This document shows positions 51,702 to 61,317 of a DNA stretch of 64,000 nucleotides, in pieces. The stretch's first letter is position 1. Each line of letters starts with the position of its first letter. Source of the stretch: Candidatus Muiribacterium halophilum (lineage in GTDB: Bacteria; Muiribacteriota; Muiribacteriia; Muiribacteriales; Muiribacteriaceae). Both the position numbers and the translations under genes were made by a program. The notes beneath the pieces are model-generated. The model was given only the letters and a program-made list of their open reading frames with translations. It was not told where the DNA came from and ran no database searches. The stretch is taken from assembly GCA_023228995.1 (NCBI GenBank), contig JALOAD010000007.1, forward strand, positions 24,289 to 88,288, in the 5' to 3' direction.

Positions 51702-53514
51702 AATTGTAATTCTCCTTTTCAAAAAATAAATCAGCTATTTTTTTTTCTATTTCTTCCCCATTTATTATTATTTTAGCAAGTTCTAATTCATAAAACATAT
51801 TTCCTGCTCTTATATCCTGCGATAATTTCTTTTCATTAATACTTTTTACACATAAATAAAGAAAATCTTTTTGCAAAAATAATTTTTCATATAAATTCAA
51901 ACAAAGTTCATATTCTTTTTGATTAAAAAACAAAACTGCAAACATTCTCAAAATATTGAATTGTTCATCAACTAATCTGTATTTAGTAGCATTATCTAAT
52001 TGAAAAGTATTTTCAAATAACACTCTATAAAATTCAATTCCTTTAAATTGTTTTGTATCAGAAACATAACAAACTCTTTTAATAAATTCTTTTACTACAT
52101 AATTATTAGCAATATAATTATCAAATTCAGTTATTTTTATTCTTTTTTTTCTCATTATAAGTTCAAAAATATCAAGATTTTCTAAATCACTCTCTGTTGA
52201 ATCAAGCATTTTTTCAAGTTTTTCAAGTGTAAAATAATCTAAAAGACTTTTAATTTCTGAATAACTAACTTTGTTTATATCAATAATTTCAGCATATACA
52301 CTGTGAGCTTTGACAGAATTAACAAACATTTCAATTATATTAGTGTTTTTATATAAAATATCAAGAGCATTCTGATAATCTGCGCTATAATGATAAGTCT
52401 TAGCTTGAAGAAATGCAGAAACATTCTCAAATAATGAACTTTTGGCAAATTCAATTGCCCAGTTGATATTTGACTTTAAAAGTGAATTGATTATATTTTC
52501 AATTTCATAATTTTGTAAACTTTTATCTTTATATGATTTTTCAAGTTCTAAAAAAAGTGTATTATAACTCATGCTATATCTATAAACATCTACAAGTTTA
52601 TAAATAATATTTTTATCTTTTTCATAATTTTTTATACTTTTAATTATACTAATTATTTCATCATTTAGTGAAAGTGAATTTAACAAAGAATAATGTGTAT
52701 TAAGAAATTTTTCAGGTAATACTTTTTTTCTCTTTTTTTCAATTTCTTCTTTCATTTGTGTTATTTTTTGAAAATTAAAAAGAATTCTTATATACCTTTC
52801 AAAATCACTATCCGAACCATTATCATTATATAAAAGTTTTGCATAATAAATAGCTTTTTCAGATTTTTTCTTTTCAAGAAATAAAACCATTCTTATTTTA
52901 TCGCTACTTGTCATTTTATGGAAAATTTCATTTAATTTGTTATCTGATATATTGCCATCATTTACTATAAAATCAAATAAAAAAACATCAAAATTACGAT
53001 TAAGAAGTTTTTTAGTTTTTTCAGAATCAATCTCAATAAGTTTTTCAAAATAATATATATCACTATAAAAAGTATATAATCTAAAAAGTACTTCAAATAG
53101 CTTTTCTTTATCTTTTTTATATTCTAAAATAACGAGTAATAATTTATCTTTTCCAGGTCCATCGGGAAACATATTGACTATAATTTCAGCATTTTTATAA
53201 TCTTTTTTTGACAAAAATATTTTAAAAAGATTATCAAGCACATTTATAGGAGTGTTTTCTCCAACAAGTTTTTCATAATAAAATTGAGCTTTATCATAAA
53301 ATCCCATAATAAAATAACTATCTGCTATATATTTTAAACATGAATTAACTTTCAAATTATCTTTTTCATCAATAATTGCCATTTTAAATAATTCTATAGC
53401 TTCTATATAATTTTTATTTGAAAATGCTTTTTCAGCATTATTTATGTAATTTTGTGAATAACAAAATAATATATTAAAAACGCTAAATATAAGAAATAAA
53501 TATTTATAAACCAT
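51691..53514 (-). CDS. Exported TPR-rich protein, 607 aa
   Basis: A signal peptide (MVYKYLFLIFSVFNILFCYS) is followed by tetratricopeptide-type helical repeats, clearest at the N-terminus (NNAEKAFSNKNYIEAIELF, YFIMGFYDKAQFYYEKL, LSKKDYKNAEIIV), and continuing as degenerate alpha-solenoid to the end. It is probably a periplasmic scaffold. Its start overlaps the DUF4175 stop by 11 bases and its end overlaps the next gene, so the three are translated as a unit. Confidence 0.82.
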   Translation of the reverse strand: MVYKYLFLIFSVFNILFCYSQNYINNAEKAFSNKNYIEAIELFKMAIIDEKDNLKVNSCLKYIADSYFIMGFYDKAQFYYEKLVGENTPINVLDNLFKIFLSKKDYKNAEIIVNMFPDGPGKDKLLLVILEYKKDKEKLFEVLFRLYTFYSDIYYFEKLIEIDSEKTKKLLNRNFDVFLFDFIVNDGNISDNKLNEIFHKMTSSDKIRMVLFLEKKKSEKAIYYAKLLYNDNGSDSDFERYIRILFNFQKITQMKEEIEKKRKKVLPEKFLNTHYSLLNSLSLNDEIISIIKSIKNYEKDKNIIYKLVDVYRYSMSYNTLFLELEKSYKDKSLQNYEIENIINSLLKSNINWAIEFAKSSLFENVSAFLQAKTYHYSADYQNALDILYKNTNIIEMFVNSVKAHSVYAEIIDINKVSYSEIKSLLDYFTLEKLEKMLDSTESDLENLDIFELIMRKKRIKITEFDNYIANNYVVKEFIKRVCYVSDTKQFKGIEFYRVLFENTFQLDNATKYRLVDEQFNILRMFAVLFFNQKEYELCLNLYEKLFLQKDFLYLCVKSINEKKLSQDIRAGNMFYELELAKIIINGEEIEKKIADLFFEKENYNFEN

Positions 53515-56488
53515 TCATATAATCCTTTATAATTTTTTCAAAAAACGGAGATACTTCAGGGAATCTTTCTGGTAGGAAAAAACTATCTTTTTTAAGAGAT
53601 TCTCCTTTATTTGTTATTCCTTCTTTAATGTCAAATTCATCTTCTGATTTATAAGCTTTATAATCATCTTTATCTTTTTTTTCTTCAAGATTTATAAGAA
53701 TTTTTCTAAATTTTTGCTTTAAACTCTCCTGAGTATTTTTCAATTCTTCATCTGTAATATCTCTTTCTATCATTTTTCTTTCCAATTCAGCCATATCACC
53801 AATTATTTCACCTAAAGCATTGTCCATACCACTTCCCATAAGTTTGCTTACTTCTTTTCTAATTTCAGACTGCATTTGAGCAAAATAATCCATAAAATCA
53901 TCAAGAGTTTTTTCACCATTCATATAATCCATAATTTCCTGACCAAGCTGTTGTTGTTTTTTTTGCATTTCTTTAATTCTATCCATCATTTCAGATAAAG
54001 CTGTAGAATCTTTCATATTTTTTAACTTTTCATAACTTTCAAGAATATAAAGACTAAGAGAAAATAATTTTTTTTCACTAAATAAAAGATAAGAATCAAT
54101 TCTTGAACCTTCTTTTCCTCTTTCCCAAACATTATCTATATAAATATATACATCATAAAACTCTTTTATTTTTGTAGAATCAAGTATAAAACTATCTTTA
54201 GTTATTTCTTCAAATATTTTTACAATTTTATTTATATTTTTTTTAATTAGCGAAATATCTTGTGAATATTCATATATATCTTTACCAGAACTATATCCAT
54301 AATTAACTTTATTAACAATTTTTAAAGAAGAAAGTGTAATATCAAACATATTTTGAAGTTTACTTAATAATTCTTTTTTTTCTTCATTTTTTCTATTTTC
54401 GAAACTTTTTTTCTTATCATTTAAAAATTTATCAATTTTTTCAACAATAATTTTCCCTATTTTAATAGATTTATCTTTATCTTTAAAAACATTTTCAGCA
54501 AAATCACTGAAACTTTCAGATATTTCAGAAATTAAATCATTTTTACCATAAAAATCTTCAACATATAAAAAATCTTCTTTAATCTGTTCAATATTAATCT
54601 TAATACCTTTTAAAATACCAAAATCAATAGTTTTTATATTTTCAAGCATTAAAACAGCTTTAAGAGTTCTGTCTTTTAAATATTCAAGAAGCTCTATCAT
54701 AGCAGCTTCCTGCTGATCTTTTTTAGCTTTATCAAATAAATTAAGTGAATTTTCAAGAGATTTTGAAAGTTTTTCCATATCAGTCGATTCAGCAAAACTC
54801 TTCCATGAATCAAAAGACATATTTTGATTTTGTGATATTTTAGCAAGTTCTTCCATAGTATTTCTAATATTTTCAGACATAAGTTCTCTAATTGTATTTC
54901 TTAATTTTTCAATTTTTTCAAAAAGTTGAGAAGCTGCTTCGTGTTTTTTTAAAAATTCTTCAGTTTTATCAAGATCTTTTAATACTTCAGAAGATCTTTC
55001 ATAAGCATTATTAAGATTATCCATAATTTTTTCAGCTTCAAGAGAATCTTTTTGCTCAATTTCACCTGAAGATATAAGTTTTTCAGATAATTCAGCAATT
55101 CTAGCACTTTCCTCTTTTAAAGAATCAGATATATCTTTTATACCTTGTTCAGCTTTTTCTGCACTATCATAAGTTTGTTTTAAAACATATATATCATCTA
55201 TTAAATTAAAGGTAAATATTTCTGACCCTATTTCAGTATTTTTATCACTTACAAAAATCTGAAACTTTCCATTCTTTTTAACAGCAAGAGTTTTTTCCTC
55301 AATTATTGATGTTGAATTATATTTTGATATTTCCTGTTTAAACTCAGAACCATCAATATAAGTTATTTCAAGTCTTGAACTTATAAGTCCAAAATCATCT
55401 TCAGCAGTAAATTTCAAAGGAATTAAAAGTTTTTCAATTAGAAAATCTAACTCTGTCGGAATTATCACAGTTATTTTTGGTGGATTATCAACAAGGTTTT
55501 TAACACTAATATCAATAAAACAAAACTGTCCATAAATATCCTCAACTTCAATTTTATAATTGTTTTCTTTTGAATTAATAATTCTTATTTGATTGGAATT
55601 AGCATATAAAATAATATTATCATTATTGCTTTCATTTTCTGAAATTTTAAATTGTTTTATTTTATTATTAAAAGTAAATTTACCAAAAGCTTCAGACCCT
55701 TCTGGGATATTAAGATTTTCACCTGAAAAGTTTTTTTCAATACTCCCTGCATATTCAGGATATTTTATATTCCATGAAATATCAGTGTTTATAAGAGGAT
55801 ATATAACTTCAACCGAATAAGTATCTGTAACAAATGAATTGCTTGAAAAATAATACTGTATTTTATCTACAATTTTGTATTTAAATTTTTTATTTTTATC
55901 AAGCTTAAAAGTATTTTTAACATTATTTTGAATTATATTAATATTAAATTCTTCTTCTTTATTTGAATTAATTCCAAATTCAATTTCAGATTCAAACAAA
56001 ACAACAGTATTTTTTGGAGAAACCTGATAAAGAAAAGGTATTTTCTCAACATTTTTATATTCTTTTGAAAGAGAATTCCCAAAACTAAGTATTAATGCAA
56101 TACTAATTAAAATTATTATATTAAAATAATTTACCTTAAATTGATAATTTTTAAAATAATCTGAATTTCGTTTTTTTTCAGCCTCAATAAGTTCTGAAGA
56201 AAATCTATACTTTTTACTTTTTTCTTTATCTAAATAAAGATTAATTATTGAATAATTATGTGGAATAAACTTTTCAATATTATTTATAATACTTTTTTTA
56301 TTAAAAAAACATTTATTTTTATAAAAAAAATATAAAAGATATAAAAATGAAATATATGAGTAAATTGAATTAATATTATAGAAGTTGCATAGATTTTTTA
56401 TTATTAAAAGCAATATAAATGTAAATAAAAATCCTTCAACAGACTTATATATTATAATATTATCTATAAATTTATTTATTTTTTTCAT
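53504..56488 (-). CDS. DUF4175-like large membrane-anchored coiled-coil protein
   Basis: 994 residues from ATG 56488 (AAGG site upstream; a TTG at 56506 is less likely). Two N-terminal transmembrane segments lie at about residues 20-60, with a third near 120-140. A periplasmic beta-rich part of about 300 residues follows (NTVVLFESEIEFG, DNPPKITVIIPTELDF, KFTAEDDFGLISSRLEITY). A very long acidic helical region (about 460-960) contains MDRIKEMQKKQQQLGQEIMD, the Gln-rich motif typical of DUF4175. Homologues are found in diderms near TPR and AsnB-like genes; the role is unknown, probably envelope structure. Confidence 0.82.
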   Translation of the reverse strand: MKKINKFIDNIIIYKSVEGFLFTFILLLIIKNLCNFYNINSIYSYISFLYLLYFFYKNKCFFNKKSIINNIEKFIPHNYSIINLYLDKEKSKKYRFSSELIEAEKKRNSDYFKNYQFKVNYFNIIILISIALILSFGNSLSKEYKNVEKIPFLYQVSPKNTVVLFESEIEFGINSNKEEEFNINIIQNNVKNTFKLDKNKKFKYKIVDKIQYYFSSNSFVTDTYSVEVIYPLINTDISWNIKYPEYAGSIEKNFSGENLNIPEGSEAFGKFTFNNKIKQFKISENESNNDNIILYANSNQIRIINSKENNYKIEVEDIYGQFCFIDISVKNLVDNPPKITVIIPTELDFLIEKLLIPLKFTAEDDFGLISSRLEITYIDGSEFKQEISKYNSTSIIEEKTLAVKKNGKFQIFVSDKNTEIGSEIFTFNLIDDIYVLKQTYDSAEKAEQGIKDISDSLKEESARIAELSEKLISSGEIEQKDSLEAEKIMDNLNNAYERSSEVLKDLDKTEEFLKKHEAASQLFEKIEKLRNTIRELMSENIRNTMEELAKISQNQNMSFDSWKSFAESTDMEKLSKSLENSLNLFDKAKKDQQEAAMIELLEYLKDRTLKAVLMLENIKTIDFGILKGIKINIEQIKEDFLYVEDFYGKNDLISEISESFSDFAENVFKDKDKSIKIGKIIVEKIDKFLNDKKKSFENRKNEEKKELLSKLQNMFDITLSSLKIVNKVNYGYSSGKDIYEYSQDISLIKKNINKIVKIFEEITKDSFILDSTKIKEFYDVYIYIDNVWERGKEGSRIDSYLLFSEKKLFSLSLYILESYEKLKNMKDSTALSEMMDRIKEMQKKQQQLGQEIMDYMNGEKTLDDFMDYFAQMQSEIRKEVSKLMGSGMDNALGEIIGDMAELERKMIERDITDEELKNTQESLKQKFRKILINLEEKKDKDDYKAYKSEDEFDIKEGITNKGESLKKDSFFLPERFPEVSPFFEKIIKDYMNGL

Positions 56489-56518
56489 GTAAACCTTAAT
56501 CCTCAAAAAATTTAAATT

Positions 56519-56541
56519 AAAAATGTTCAGTGAACATTTTT
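56519..56541 (-). terminator. Probable terminator downstream of priA
   Basis: AAAAATGTTCA (56519-56529) and TGAACATTTTT (56531-56541) form a near-perfect palindrome flanked by T-rich sequence on the minus strand. It is A+T-rich, so only moderately convincing. Confidence 0.45.
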
Positions 56542-56654
56542 TTGCGAAATAGCGAATTAGCGAAGTAGTGAAATAGATTTAAAGCTTTTCCCTTTCCCCA
56601 AACCCCGAATCCCGGACTTTCCCTACTTCTTAATTGTTCTTCCCATTTCACCCT

Positions 56655-56757
56655 TTAACCCGATTAACGCAACTAAAGTTGCAATTAGCGACAAACAAAA
56701 TATTCACTAAATATTTGGTTTGTCTAATTAGGTGCAAAGCACTGCTAATGCTTTTTA
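56655..56757. repeat. R3 hairpin cluster downstream of priA
   Basis: GCAAC-TAAA-GTTGC (56669-56682), an imperfect ACAAAC.../...GGTTTGT stem (about 56691-56723) and GTGC-AAA-GCAC (56732-56742), each separated by AATTAGCG or CTAATTAG. Three different stems, same layout. Confidence 0.65.
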
Positions 56758-56770
56758 TCGCTTCTATCTT

Positions 56771-58726
56771 TCACATCATATCGATAGGATCTACATCTAT
56801 TTTAAACCTTATTTTAGGGTTTTTACTTTTTATTTTTTTAATAACTTCATAAACTTGTTTTCTATTATTATTAATTTTAAACAATATATTATATCTAAAC
56901 ATTCCTTTAATAAAAAAAACAGCAGCTTTAGCAGGACCTAAAAAATACTCCTGACCAATTTCCAATTTAAGCATAGAAGTTATATCAGCAATACTATTTT
57001 CAAGGAAAACCTTATCTTTATAAGTTAATACAACTCTCACAAAAGAAATAAATGGCGGATATTTCAAAATTTTTCTTCTTTCAATTTCTTCACCAAAAAA
57101 TCTTGGATAATTATGATCTTTTGCACATAATATAGCATAATGATCTTTTGCATAAGTTTGTATAAATACTTTACCATCTCTTGCTCTACCTGATCTACCA
57201 GCAACCTGAGATAAAAGTTGAGCAGTTCTCTCAGCACTTCTAAAATCAGGAAAATCTAAAATAAAATCAGCCCATAAAACACCAACAAGTGTAACATAAG
57301 GAAAATCAAAACCCTTACCAATCATTTGAGTTCCAATAATTATATCAAATTCTCTATTTATCATTTTTTTATAAAAATCAGAGTAAAAATTCTTTGAAGA
57401 ACTAGTATCTCTATCAACTCTAATAATTCTAGCCTTAGGAAATAAATCCTGAATTTCCTCTTCAATTTTTTCAGTTCCAGAACCCATAAATTCAAAATCC
57501 TCACTATTACATTTTTCACATTTTTTAGGAGGAGTTTTCCAAAAATCACAATAATGACAAATAAGTTTATTAATTTTTTTATGATAATTTAAAGTAATAT
57601 CACAGTTTTTACATTTAATAACTTCACCACAAGATTTACAAATTTGAAATGATGAAAAACCTCTTCTATTATGAAATAGCAAAACTTGTTCTTTTTTTTG
57701 CAAAGTATTTATAATTTCTTCATGCATTTTTCTTGAAATATTCCTTGAAACTTTTTTTTCAATCGCCATATCAACAAGAAAAACATCAGGCATTTTTCTA
57801 CCATCACCTCTCTTATCAAGCATAATCTTTTCATAATCACCAGACACAGATAATTTAAAACTTTCAAGAGAAGGTGTAGCAGAACCAAATATAACTTTAA
57901 CATTTTCAAGCTCACCACGCCATTGAGCAACCGTTCTAGTGTCATAACAAGGATTATCCTGCTGTTTAAAAGTACTTTCATGCTCTTCATCAAGAATAAT
58001 AACTCCAAGATGTTTTGCAGGTAAAAAAACAGCTGACCTTGTTCCAATAAGAAGATCTATTTCACCTTGTCTAAAAGATTTAAGAGCATAATTTCTTTCA
58101 CCATTTGATAATTTAGAATTAAAAACAGCAACTTTCTCTCCAAATCTATCGGTAAATCTCTTAACAATCTGTGGAGTAAGTGCAATTTCAGGCAGAAGAT
58201 ACAAAGCCTGCTTATTTTTTTGCATAAATTGTTCAATAATAGTGAAATAAACTTCAGTTTTTCCAGAACCAGTAACACCGTATAAAAGAGAAGTTTTTTT
58301 ATCTGTATTCATAAATTGATTAATAGCATTATTCTGATTAACATTAAGAAGTATTTTATTTTCAGGATTAATTTCAAATATTTGCTTTTTTATTCTAACA
58401 TCTTTATAAGCACCAGCAACAGTATGAACTGCTTGTCCATAACCAGAAAGATAATACAGCCATATTCTACGAGCTAATTCAAATTGAATTTCAGTCATTC
58501 TAAAATATGGTGAATAAAGTTCTAAAATTTCTTTGATTTTAGAAATATCATCTATACCATCAGGATTTTCTTTAACATTAAGAACTATACCAGTCATGTT
58601 TCTACTACCAAAAGGAACTTTGACTCTATCGCCTTTTTTTATAAAAGAAAAGCTATGAGGAACAGAATAAGTAAATTTTCTATCAAATGGTAAATTAAAT
58701 AAAATATCTGCAAACATGTAAAGCAT
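56771..58726 (-). CDS. priA: Primosomal protein N' (replication restart helicase PriA)
   Basis: 651 residues. An N-terminal 3'-end-binding domain (ADILFNLPFDRKFTYSVP) is followed by Walker A YGVTGSGKTEVYF (about 150), DEEH box ILDEEHESTFKQ, and the zinc-binding cysteine set CKSCGEVIKCKNCDI...CHYCDFWKTPPKKCEKC (about 360-410). The helicase motif IGTQMIGKGFDFPYVTLVGV and QVAGRSGRARDG follow. It restarts stalled forks. The first ATG is used; another three codons in is equally possible, and neither has a ribosome site. Confidence 0.97.
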   Translation of the reverse strand: MLYMFADILFNLPFDRKFTYSVPHSFSFIKKGDRVKVPFGSRNMTGIVLNVKENPDGIDDISKIKEILELYSPYFRMTEIQFELARRIWLYYLSGYGQAVHTVAGAYKDVRIKKQIFEINPENKILLNVNQNNAINQFMNTDKKTSLLYGVTGSGKTEVYFTIIEQFMQKNKQALYLLPEIALTPQIVKRFTDRFGEKVAVFNSKLSNGERNYALKSFRQGEIDLLIGTRSAVFLPAKHLGVIILDEEHESTFKQQDNPCYDTRTVAQWRGELENVKVIFGSATPSLESFKLSVSGDYEKIMLDKRGDGRKMPDVFLVDMAIEKKVSRNISRKMHEEIINTLQKKEQVLLFHNRRGFSSFQICKSCGEVIKCKNCDITLNYHKKINKLICHYCDFWKTPPKKCEKCNSEDFEFMGSGTEKIEEEIQDLFPKARIIRVDRDTSSSKNFYSDFYKKMINREFDIIIGTQMIGKGFDFPYVTLVGVLWADFILDFPDFRSAERTAQLLSQVAGRSGRARDGKVFIQTYAKDHYAILCAKDHNYPRFFGEEIERRKILKYPPFISFVRVVLTYKDKVFLENSIADITSMLKLEIGQEYFLGPAKAAVFFIKGMFRYNILFKINNNRKQVYEVIKKIKSKNPKIRFKIDVDPIDMM

Positions 58727-58816
58727 TATAACAGAAAATTAATAAAACTGTTATAGGGTTGAAGAGTTAGTAGCGGTTATTGGGTTTCTAGGGTTAAAAC
58801 ACAAGACACTATTAGA

Positions 58817-58885
58817 AATTAGTGTGGCTAATCCACATTGTGACTTCGCCAAAATTAGCGACTGCTAAAGCAGTCTAATTAGAAA
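58817..58885. repeat. R3 hairpin cluster upstream of priA
   Basis: TGTGG-CTAAT-CCACA (58823-58837) and GACTGC-TAAA-GCAGTC (58860-58875) with AATTAGCG/CTAATTAG spacers. The remainder of the gap 58727-58816 shows nothing else. Confidence 0.65.
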
Positions 58886-58913
58886 ATCTAAAGCTCTGTC
58901 ATTCTTTACCTGT

Positions 58914-59024
58914 TCAGGAATCCATGTTTGTTTTTCTTATAAAACACAGTATAAGAACGGTATATGAAGCATATAGGAGACTTTCTCCCATTCCAACACC
59001 TTCCAGATTATGTGGATTTATCAT
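58914..59024 (-). pseudogene. Truncated remnant of a caspase-like (type B) gene
   Basis: A 36-codon frame starts ATG 59024 (MINPHNLEGVGMGES) and ends TGA 58914-58916. Its start matches B2 (MINPEDLEG) and its GMGES matches the beginning of B1. After residue 15 the similarity ends, because an inverted R1 repeat (58941-58978) occupies the sequence. It sits 11 bases after the second PepSY-like gene, exactly where a third caspase-like gene would be expected. Confidence 0.6.
58941..58978. repeat. R1 repeat, inverted, inside the type B remnant
   Basis: CAGTATAAGAACGGTATATGAAGCATATAGG is the reverse complement of TATGCTTC/TATACCG/TATACTG units; it interrupts the remnant gene. Confidence 0.55.
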
Positions 59025-59035
59025 TGGTATATTTT

Positions 59036-60073
59036 TTATTTTTCTCTGAATCTACCTTCACTTGTTATTTTACCATCTTTAAACTGAGAAAAAACTCTCG
59101 GAAGTATATGTTCCACATTTCCATTTTCTGCATTTACCATAATGCAAACTGTTGGATACATTAATTCATCATAATTTTTTCCCGGTATTTCATAAAATCT
59201 TTCATCTTTAAATTTAAAATTTATATGCCATATTAATTTTGGATATCTCGGAAAATATTTTTTCCATAACTTTCCTATAAAACTCTTATTATAATCTCTC
59301 ATATAATCTATATATGTGTACATTATAAATGGTTCTTTAAAATTTGTTGTCTGACCAAGCCAAATCTTTCCATTTACTTCTCCAGTATCTGTTCTACCTA
59401 AATATTTAAAATATTTCCCTTCAAAAAATACTGGCATTTCTTTTTTCAATGCATTTAATGCAATTTCTGTTGCTTTTTCCCTTGAAATTGTCTGATTGAA
59501 TTTTTTCATAACCGGATAGTAATCTCGTAAAATAGATATTTCTTTTATTCTTCCATCTAAAAACAAAGTTACTCTTATTCCTTCTATTGATGGATATCCT
59601 TGATAATATTTTGAAAATTTAAAAGATATTTTATTTATAGAAGTTTGTGTATTTTCATTATATTTTGAAGACTCATAAAATTTAAATTTTTTTCCTATTT
59701 CAATATTATAAAAATCTTTAATAACTTTTTCAGTTAATTGTAATAATTCTTCATCTGATTTAATTGTTTTTTTTTCTTTTTCATTCAAAAAAACTATATT
59801 ATCTTTATAATGAGATTGAAAAGAATAAAATTCATCATTTTCTAAAAATTCAAATACAAAATAATCATTGTTAATATGAATGGAATGCCAATAAATTTTT
59901 ATATCCCGATGTTTATTTTTTTCTTTCCCTTCAAATCTTTTTGTTATCTGTTTATATTCTAAATTGTATTTTTCAAAAATTTCTTTAATAAATTTCTCTT
60001 GCTTATTTTTATCTAAAGAATAAGATATAAATATAAAATTGAGCAATAAAATATATATTAAAAATTTTTTCAT
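59036..60073 (-). CDS. Secreted PepSY/YcdB-like protein (A2)
   Basis: 345 residues. The Sec signal peptide opens MKKFLIYILLLNFIFISYS. The mature protein has the repeating pattern of YcdB/PepSY proteins: a strand-rich start, ISREKATEIALNALKKEMPV (about 190-210) as the PepSY helix, then LIWHINFKF and a last strand VCIMVNAENGNVEHILP, which equals the DxxTGEI end of the family. PepSY domains are known as peptidase inhibitors or chaperone-like modules. It starts one base into the stop of the caspase-like gene B2 (TAATG). It is a paralogue of 61318-62319 and of the partial gene at the window end. Confidence 0.75.
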   Translation of the reverse strand: MKKFLIYILLLNFIFISYSLDKNKQEKFIKEIFEKYNLEYKQITKRFEGKEKNKHRDIKIYWHSIHINNDYFVFEFLENDEFYSFQSHYKDNIVFLNEKEKKTIKSDEELLQLTEKVIKDFYNIEIGKKFKFYESSKYNENTQTSINKISFKFSKYYQGYPSIEGIRVTLFLDGRIKEISILRDYYPVMKKFNQTISREKATEIALNALKKEMPVFFEGKYFKYLGRTDTGEVNGKIWLGQTTNFKEPFIMYTYIDYMRDYNKSFIGKLWKKYFPRYPKLIWHINFKFKDERFYEIPGKNYDELMYPTVCIMVNAENGNVEHILPRVFSQFKDGKITSEGRFREK

Positions 60074-61308
60074 TATTTTACCTTCAATGATATATCTTTA
60101 TTTTTTTCTATAAATATTTTTTTAGTAAATGGATTTATATTTTCATCAAAACATTCTCTATATGCATTTTTTAATGCTAAATCAACTAAATAAAAATCAT
60201 TTGTTTTAGGATCTATTTTATTACACAATTCAAAAAACTTTTCTGCTAAATTTGATGCATCTACAGGATTTACCTCTTCTTTCCAGCCAATATATACATC
60301 TGTTTTTATGTGTTCCAGAAATTTTTCATAGAAAAATTCTGTTCCTGTTTTACATCCATTAAAAAAAACTACTTTATAATCTGTTTTTTTATTGATAAAA
60401 CTTTTATAAGTAACATAATTAGGATTCTGTTTTATAAATTCTTCATGAGATATATTAAATTTATTTGAAAAATATGGCTCTTTAAATAACTTTAAAAAAC
60501 CTATATCAACAGGATATAATCCCTCAAATACCCGTTCAACATCTCCATGACTGAATGTATATAATATTGAAAGATTTTCAAGATTATTCTCAAATTCTCT
60601 TTTAGTCGGACTTTTATCTATTTTAGCAGAATATCCAAGATTAATAATATTCCATACTGAATTCATAAATCTATATAAAGAAGGTGAATATCCCGGTTCC
60701 AAAAACCCTCCAAAAGGTCCCCATGCTTTTATCATATAAGCGTCTCTTATACCATTTCCAATTTTCCTTAATAGATTATCATATTTTACATACATATTAT
60801 AAGATTGAATTGCTACAGGATCCCCAGCAATTGTTGTAAACAGTAACTCAACTAATTTATTCTTCAGCATTATACTATCATAGCTTTCTTTTGCACCTTT
60901 AACAAAACTTATAGGTTTGGATATGTAATGTTTTCCTTCTAAATACATTTTAATTAATTTTGAATTTCTGTTTTCATCATTTCCCATAAACAATTCAATT
61001 TTATTTTCATCATCTAATTCTTTTTCTCGTGAAGCTATAACAATACTTTGTTGAACAGGTTTTGGCATATAAAACTCAACAGCTCTTCCATCTTTATCTG
61101 TTCCTTCATAAATATAACTGTTATTTTCAGTTTCTTCTGCTATTCCTGAATATGTTTTACCTGTTTCATTATCCGAGAAGGAAAATTCAAATTCATCTTT
61201 TACATTAACAGAATAATTTGTCAACAATTTAAGATCCACAAATATCCTGTTTTCAGACACATTACAATCTCCACTTGTAATTCCTTCTAAATCCTCTGGA
61301 TTTATCAT
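60073..61308 (-). CDS. Putative caspase-fold cysteine peptidase (B2)
   Basis: 411 residues, no signal peptide seen. The C-terminal half looks like a caspase/CHAT/C25-type domain. A strand leads to SHG with candidate catalytic His254 (LSILYTFSHG), a second strand leads to NGC with candidate Cys319 (YKVVFFNGCKTG, compare SACETG of CHAT peptidases), then TDVYIGWKEEVNPVDASNLAEKF and an ALKNAY helix. The N-terminal 130 residues are beta-rich. It is homologous to B1 at these sites and at the C-terminus (KDIxLK). Its ATG lies 9 bases after the A1 stop. Activity is inferred, not shown. Confidence 0.65.
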   Translation of the reverse strand: MINPEDLEGITSGDCNVSENRIFVDLKLLTNYSVNVKDEFEFSFSDNETGKTYSGIAEETENNSYIYEGTDKDGRAVEFYMPKPVQQSIVIASREKELDDENKIELFMGNDENRNSKLIKMYLEGKHYISKPISFVKGAKESYDSIMLKNKLVELLFTTIAGDPVAIQSYNMYVKYDNLLRKIGNGIRDAYMIKAWGPFGGFLEPGYSPSLYRFMNSVWNIINLGYSAKIDKSPTKREFENNLENLSILYTFSHGDVERVFEGLYPVDIGFLKLFKEPYFSNKFNISHEEFIKQNPNYVTYKSFINKKTDYKVVFFNGCKTGTEFFYEKFLEHIKTDVYIGWKEEVNPVDASNLAEKFFELCNKIDPKTNDFYLVDLALKNAYRECFDENINPFTKKIFIEKNKDISLKVK

Positions 61309-61317
61309 TGGTATGTT

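Noticed and set aside
56655-58885. R3 hairpins as tRNA or structured RNA genes
   Set aside because: Stems are short, there is no cloverleaf, T-loop or CCA end, and the copies vary freely.
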